Shown piece by piece: positions 6,019 to 8,685 of a stretch of 8,685 bases of DNA (within the stretch, counting starts at the first letter, position 1; each line of letters opens with the position of its first letter). The stretch lies in NCBI GenBank assembly GCA_964347915.1, contig CAYGAM010000088.1, positions 1 to 8,685 of the forward strand, in the 5' to 3' direction. The position numbers were made by a program, and so were the translations under genes. Below the pieces are notes generated by a model. It searched no databases, had not been told where the DNA came from, and saw only the letters and a program-made list of their open reading frames with translations. The DNA comes from CAYGAM01 sp964347915. GTDB taxonomy: Archaea; Thermoproteota; Nitrososphaeria; Nitrososphaerales; Nitrosopumilaceae.

Positions 6019-6040
6019 CAGAATGCGGCAAAGGTATATC

Positions 6041-6247
6041 ATGCTTGATCTTGCAATCTTCATTCAAGGATCAGAGTGGATCTTTATAATTATAATAGCG
6101 GCCATTTTCATATTCGGCGCAAAAAAGATCCCCGAACTTGCAAGAACATTCGGCAAGGCCAAGGGCGAATATGAAAAAGGCAAGGTTGAAGGCGACAATG
6201 AGCTCAAAGAGTTCAAGGAAAGCCGCGAAACAGAAAAGCAGTCATAG
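6041..6247 (+). CDS. tatA: Sec-independent translocase pore subunit TatA (68 aa)
   Basis: TatA is the small pore-forming subunit of the twin-arginine translocase. It has a short external N-terminus, one membrane span (EWIFIIIIAAIFIFG, 12-26) with the conserved polar residue E12 near its start, and the hallmark FGAKKIPELARTFGKAKGEY (25-44) joining the span to an amphipathic helix. A charged tail (45-68) follows. The length is typical of archaeal TatA. I chose ATG 6041, which gives MLDLAIF, over ATG 6023 because the TATA box lies 26 bp upstream and TatA N-termini are short. The stop is 4 nt from the stop of the convergent SRPBCC gene. It could be called TatA/E-type, since the two are not separable by sequence at this level. 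Confidence 0.93.
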   Translation: MLDLAIFIQGSEWIFIIIIAAIFIFGAKKIPELARTFGKAKGEYEKGKVEGDNELKEFKESRETEKQS

Positions 6248-6251
6248 CGCA

Positions 6252-6680
6252 TTACTGTGACTCGACGCTTGCAGCAAATTCATCCAGCGCCGCTTGGGCG
6301 TCCTTGAGTATTCTGCTCCGGCCAAAGAATCCCGCAATTCGCAGAGCGCCTCCAAGCTTGATTTTGGCATGTACGGTAACCTTTGTGTCCTCGCCTGCCT
6401 GCTCGTATGTCTCTATTATGTGGCTTCCCTTGCCGTCCCCGCCTATGACAAATATCTCATGCAGTCCTGGCGGCGTGGCAACATGCTTTGTCATCATTGA
6501 CGCATCCTTTCCCATAACGCGCACGCGTTCTTCCAGGACAGATGTGTCCCCGCGCCTTGACCGCAGCCTGACGGACTGAAATCTCTTTGGAATTATCTTT
6601 GGAAGATTCTCATAGTCGGTAGCAGCTGCAAAAACCTTTTTTCTGTCGGCCCTTATCACAGTCTCAAAGATTATCTGCAT
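6252..6680 (-). CDS. SRPBCC (START/Coq10-like) superfamily protein (142 aa)
   Basis: The helix-grip fold pattern is visible: an opening strand MQIIFETVIRA (1-11) followed by a short helix with the family-like DRKKVFAAATDYENLPKIIP (12-31). Several beta strands come next (VRLRSRR, SVLEERVRV, LHEIFVIGG, SHIIETYEQ, TKVTVHAKIKL), then a long C-terminal helix ending at about 138. This fold binds hydrophobic ligands; members include lipid or quinone carriers and cyclases. The substrate cannot be read from the sequence. It starts 40 nt after the stop of ubiX on the same strand with no clear promoter between, so the two are probably cotranscribed, which would fit a role near prenyl or quinone-like molecules (inference). 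It is convergent with tatA, with 4 nt between the stops. Confidence 0.8.
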   Translation of the reverse strand: MQIIFETVIRADRKKVFAAATDYENLPKIIPKRFQSVRLRSRRGDTSVLEERVRVMGKDASMMTKHVATPPGLHEIFVIGGDGKGSHIIETYEQAGEDTKVTVHAKIKLGGALRIAGFFGRSRILKDAQAALDEFAASVESQ

Positions 6681-6720
6681 GCCAGTTCTGTCATTTTGCG
6701 ATGTCGCTTCAAGGCTGATC

Positions 6721-7278
6721 TCATCCTTCCCCCCACCTGCGGTACAGTTTGTGCCTTATGCCAAACTGATCAAGGCACTTGCCTACGGTATGATCTATGA
6801 TATCGCTTATGGTTTGCGGCCTGGTGTAAAATTCTGTAACAGGCGGAAGTATGACGACGCCAAGTCTTGCAAGCTTGAGCATGTTCTCAAGATGTATCGC
6901 GGAAAACGGCGCCTCGCGCGTTACCAGTATGAGCCTTCTTGACTCCTTGATAGTGACAGCGGCTGCCCTTGCCATCAGCGTATCGTCGTATCCGTACGCT
7001 ACGCTAGCAAGCGTCTTCATGCTGCACGGAGATATGATCATGCCGTCGACTGTGTGTGTGCCGCTTGATATGCTGGCTGCCATATTGTCCTGGTTAGATA
7101 CGGCATCAGCCATGCCTCTTACCTGATCAGCCGAATATTCAGTCTCCATGGCAATGCATTTTGCAGCCCAGTCGCTCATGACAAGATGAGTTCTCACGCC
7201 GCAGTCTTTTAGCACATCCAGCAGTCTGATTCCATATATTACGCCTGTGCTGCCGGTAATTCCCACTATGATTTCCAC
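6721..7278 (-). CDS. ubiX: Flavin prenyltransferase UbiX (185 aa)
   Basis: UbiX attaches a dimethylallyl group to FMN, giving prenylated FMN, the cofactor of UbiD-family decarboxylases. Diagnostic motifs are the FMN-binding EIIVGITGSTGVIYGIRLL (2-20), SDWAAK (35-40), SGTHTVDGMII (72-82), PCSMKTLA (84-91), RAAAVTIKE (104-112), REAPFS (121-126) and FYTRP (150-154). R104, K111, R121, E122 and Y151 match the residues that hold the prenyl phosphate in characterised UbiX. RAAAV replaces the common RAADV. I chose the GTG at 7278: it gives the normal UbiX length and N-terminus and lies about 28 bp from a TATA box. The ATG-initiated frame from 7434 adds 52 unrelated residues upstream of the promoter. 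It is first in an operon with the SRPBCC gene. No ubiD is in the window. Confidence 0.95.
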   Translation of the reverse strand: MEIIVGITGSTGVIYGIRLLDVLKDCGVRTHLVMSDWAAKCIAMETEYSADQVRGMADAVSNQDNMAASISSGTHTVDGMIISPCSMKTLASVAYGYDDTLMARAAAVTIKESRRLILVTREAPFSAIHLENMLKLARLGVVILPPVTEFYTRPQTISDIIDHTVGKCLDQFGIRHKLYRRWGEG

Positions 7279-7686
7279 GATTAAAAAAATCGCGTCCAGG
7301 CTTTTATTTATTGGCTTTATGGTGCTACGCTTCCCGCAAGCAGTGCCTGGCAGTGCAATTGCCGGCAGATAGATTTCGCTGCATTCCAAAAGATATGAGA
7401 AGCATTCTTTTGGCAGAAATGTTCCAGCGCGCATTCAAAAAGCGCTCATTTGACAGACGGGCGGCGTGCCGGAAAATGAGCAGTCATTCCAAACTGCCGT
7501 ATCAGGCAGCTGCCGCATGTCCAGTGTTGGTCTGAGTTTGCAAAATGCATCAGGGAATGCTCAAAGCCGCGGCGTGCGGAGATTTCACACTCAATTCAAT
7601 ATTCGGCGCAGCTTTGGCTTGTCACAGCACAAGACACCGTCAAGCATGCCGCATGGCAGTCATGCCAATGCCTGCAAAAATGTTTG
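7279..7686. other. 408-bp gap without a supported gene
   Basis: The first 35 bp are the ubiX promoter. The remainder, upstream of ubiX and downstream of the small membrane-protein gene, has open frames on plus (7311-7535, 7466-8182) with composition unlike the recognised genes. One GCATGC is at 7644. Nothing else is recognised. Confidence 0.55.
7303..7310 (-). promoter_or_regulatory. TATA-like box of the ubiX operon
   Basis: TAAATAAA on the minus strand, centred about 28 bp before the GTG start at 7278. It supports a leaderless transcript that begins at or next to the GTG codon. Confidence 0.65.
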
Positions 7687-7854
7687 TTATGCCGCACTTT
7701 GCTCTTCGGTCTCGTCGTCCCGAATATTCACTCGTTCTGCTTCTGCATCGGCAGCAGACTCTCTTCTGCGCTTTATGTACACCCATATGCCGCCTGCAAA
7801 CATGACAGTCAGCAAAACCCATCCGGCCATCATCAGTTCAAAGTGGTACAGCAC
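7687..7854 (-). CDS. Small single-span membrane protein (55 aa), leaderless GTG start
   Basis: The translation is initiated at GTG 7854: (M)LYHFELMMAGWVLLTV (1-17), then MFAGGIWVYIKRRRES (18-33), then an acidic tail (DAEAERVNIRDDETEEQ) to a TAA stop. It has one membrane helix (about 8-27) followed by the basic KRRR stop-transfer cluster (28-31), predicting an external N-terminus and a charged cytoplasmic tail. A TATA-like box sits 27 bp upstream of the GTG, matching the leaderless pattern of ubiX. ATGs at residues 8 and 9 are alternatives but would shorten the span. It is isolated by gaps of about 400-500 bp. Function is unknown; size and topology fit an accessory subunit of a membrane complex, but nothing in the context says which. 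Confidence 0.65.
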   Translation of the reverse strand: MLYHFELMMAGWVLLTVMFAGGIWVYIKRRRESAADAEAERVNIRDDETEEQSAA

Positions 7855-8347
7855 GTTATGCCGTATTCGCTGCCTGCATAAAATACTGCCGATCAGCGCG
7901 CATCAGACAGCCTTGCGTTTTGCAGAAAGCGCAGGACGCGCATGCACACCAGGCATGCCGACCATTTTTGTTCCAGGTTCAGCCGCTCCATATGTCCTGC
8001 CTGCAAAATGCAAAAAAGATGCTCCGGCTTTGGTAGATCCGCGGCTCATGTTCGCATGCGCGCAGTTGGGAAGGCAGAGGGCGTCTCCGGTCGCCCGCGC
8101 AACAAGCTTCAAACTCCCAGACAAACGAAATCCGCTCAGAACAGCCAACCTCAGCCTGCTATCAGATGCAGGCTTGATTTGAGTCATGCTTCAGCTGTTC
8201 TGACTTTTGTCCGATCAATGAATTTTGTTTAGCTGGACATTGCCTCCAATTGAAATTATGCAGGTCAGAGATGCCGGCAATGCACCCAGGCGGTTCTGCC
8301 CGGCAAAGCACGACATTGAGGGCTGTTGCCTGCGTCATGCCGTCAGA
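7855..8347. other. 493-bp gap without a supported gene
   Basis: It contains the promoter of the small membrane-protein gene at the left. GCATGC occurs at 7940, 7953 and 8054. Open frames exist on both strands (for example minus 7903-8187), but their translations are low-complexity and basic, with no promoter in the expected place. No RNA gene was recognised. Confidence 0.55.
7878..7885 (-). promoter_or_regulatory. TATA-like box of the small membrane-protein gene
   Basis: TATTTTAT on the minus strand, centred about 27 bp before the GTG at 7854. It is the main support for choosing that start. Confidence 0.55.
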
Positions 8348-8685
8348 TCAGGCATGCTGCATTGAGCTTGGGCGGGCTCCGGCCATCCAATGCTTCCTGG
8401 CTAGAACAATTGCTGCGGCAGGAGCGGCAGCATACATGCCCAGGTTCAGGGCTATTACCAGGATTCCCAGCGCCAGGACAGACGCTTCAGAATTTTCATT
8501 TGCCAGCGACATTACTGACAACGAGTACAACATGGGAGCAATCAGCGCTCTTACGGCGTCCCGGAATGCAGGATTCTCCCGCTGCATGTCGGCTATTCCA
8601 GGCGAGAATTCATAGTACAGAGAATTGAATCCAGACACAAACGAGGCGCCCGAATCTGTGGAGAGAAGAGTGCTGTCCCGCAACT
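8348..8685 (-). CDS. C-terminal part of a CFI-box-CTERM-type membrane-associated protein (partial)
   Basis: The frame is open to the window edge, so the 5' part is missing; the TTG at 8683 is not a real start. The visible 111 residues read LRDSTLLSTDSGASFVSGFN, then SLYYEFSPGIADMQRENPAF and RDAVRALIAPMLYSLSVMS. A hydrophobic span VLALGILVIALNLGMYAAAPAAAIVL follows in two pieces, about 69-94. The pattern 'RD..LL.t..G..Fv..fN..YY.FSP.iAd' followed by 'P.L' and a final membrane helix is what I recall following the CFIATAAYG box in thaumarchaeal CFI-box-CTERM proteins, a probable C-terminal sorting or anchoring domain. The CFI box itself would lie beyond the edge, so the assignment rests on pattern memory. 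The protein ends ...RPSSMQHA at 8348. Confidence 0.65.
   Translation of the reverse strand, partial: LRDSTLLSTDSGASFVSGFNSLYYEFSPGIADMQRENPAFRDAVRALIAPMLYSLSVMSLANENSEASVLALGILVIALNLGMYAAAPAAAIVLARKHWMAGARPSSMQHA

Larger units (their letters stand above)
5552..6040. other. 489-bp divergent gap without a supported gene
   Basis: It carries the promoter of the minus-strand acylphosphatase gene on the left and that of tatA on the right. The middle is GC-rich and palindrome-dense: CGGCTGCAGCCG is a perfect 12-bp palindrome at 5645-5656, GCGGCC/GGCCGC forms a hairpin at 5659-5680, and GCATGC is at 5849. Several overlapping open frames exist on plus, but their products are Cys/Arg/Ala-rich without family features. 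No tRNA-like fold was recognised. Confidence 0.6.

Noticed and set aside
7466..8182. 238-aa plus-strand open frame
   Set aside because: It is antisense to the better-supported 55-aa gene, rich in Ser/Ala/Arg with no recognisable domain, and has no TATA box at 26-29 bp.
7903..8187. 94-aa minus-strand open frame
   Set aside because: Low-complexity basic translation with no promoter pattern; kept as non-coding.
1..8685. tRNA, rRNA, CRISPR array or transposase gene
   Set aside because: No T-loop/anticodon cloverleaf pattern, no regularly spaced repeats and no transposase motifs were found on reading either strand. A covariance-model search was not possible here.

Overview
The window looks like chromosomal DNA of an ammonia-oxidising-type archaeon (Nitrososphaerota/Thaumarchaeota). 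Support comes from an archaeal promoter pattern: almost every recognisable gene has an AT-rich TATA-like box centred 26-29 bp upstream of its start codon, which implies leaderless mRNAs. It also carries archaeal-type TatA and TatC, a UbiX with a leaderless GTG start, an acylphosphatase with a coiled-coil tail, and at the right edge the C-terminal region of what I recognise as a thaumarchaeal CFI-box-CTERM-type protein. Genus cannot be assigned from sequence alone.

Left part (1-3151, minus strand, visibly AT-rich): an accessory island. An intact three-gene operon reads leftwards from a promoter at about 3178: gene A (262 aa, unrecognised), gene B (about 209 aa, with a beta-alpha-beta-like C-terminal domain) and gene C (114 aa, HEPN-like, of the 'DW..xxLFYxALH / HxxRN / SRY' type). 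Downstream at 1-800 lies a second, decayed copy of the same cassette. It keeps the promoter, the first residues of A and the end of B, fused into a 120-aa chimera by about 1,090 bp of net deletion. The copy of C has lost its ATG, gained stops, and is interrupted by a small element of about 109 bp with imperfect terminal inverted repeats and a 10-bp direct repeat on each side. Removing the element plus one repeat restores codon-perfect alignment with the intact HEPN gene. This tandem copy and insertion are the most notable things in the window.

Middle and right parts (3152-8685): core-type genes separated by long, GC-richer gaps with no convincing genes. In order: an unrecognised 155-aa protein (+), TatC (+), acylphosphatase with coiled coil (-), TatA (+), an SRPBCC/START-like protein and UbiX in one leftward operon (-), a 55-aa single-span membrane protein with a leaderless GTG start (-), and the partial CFI-box-type protein (-). 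TatA and TatC would form the twin-arginine translocase. UbiX would supply prenylated FMN to a UbiD-type decarboxylase encoded elsewhere.

The intergenic DNA is strongly enriched in the palindrome GCATGC: 12 copies in about 2.6 kb of non-coding sequence against two in about 6 kb of gene or gene-relic sequence. No tRNA, rRNA, CRISPR array or transposase gene was seen.
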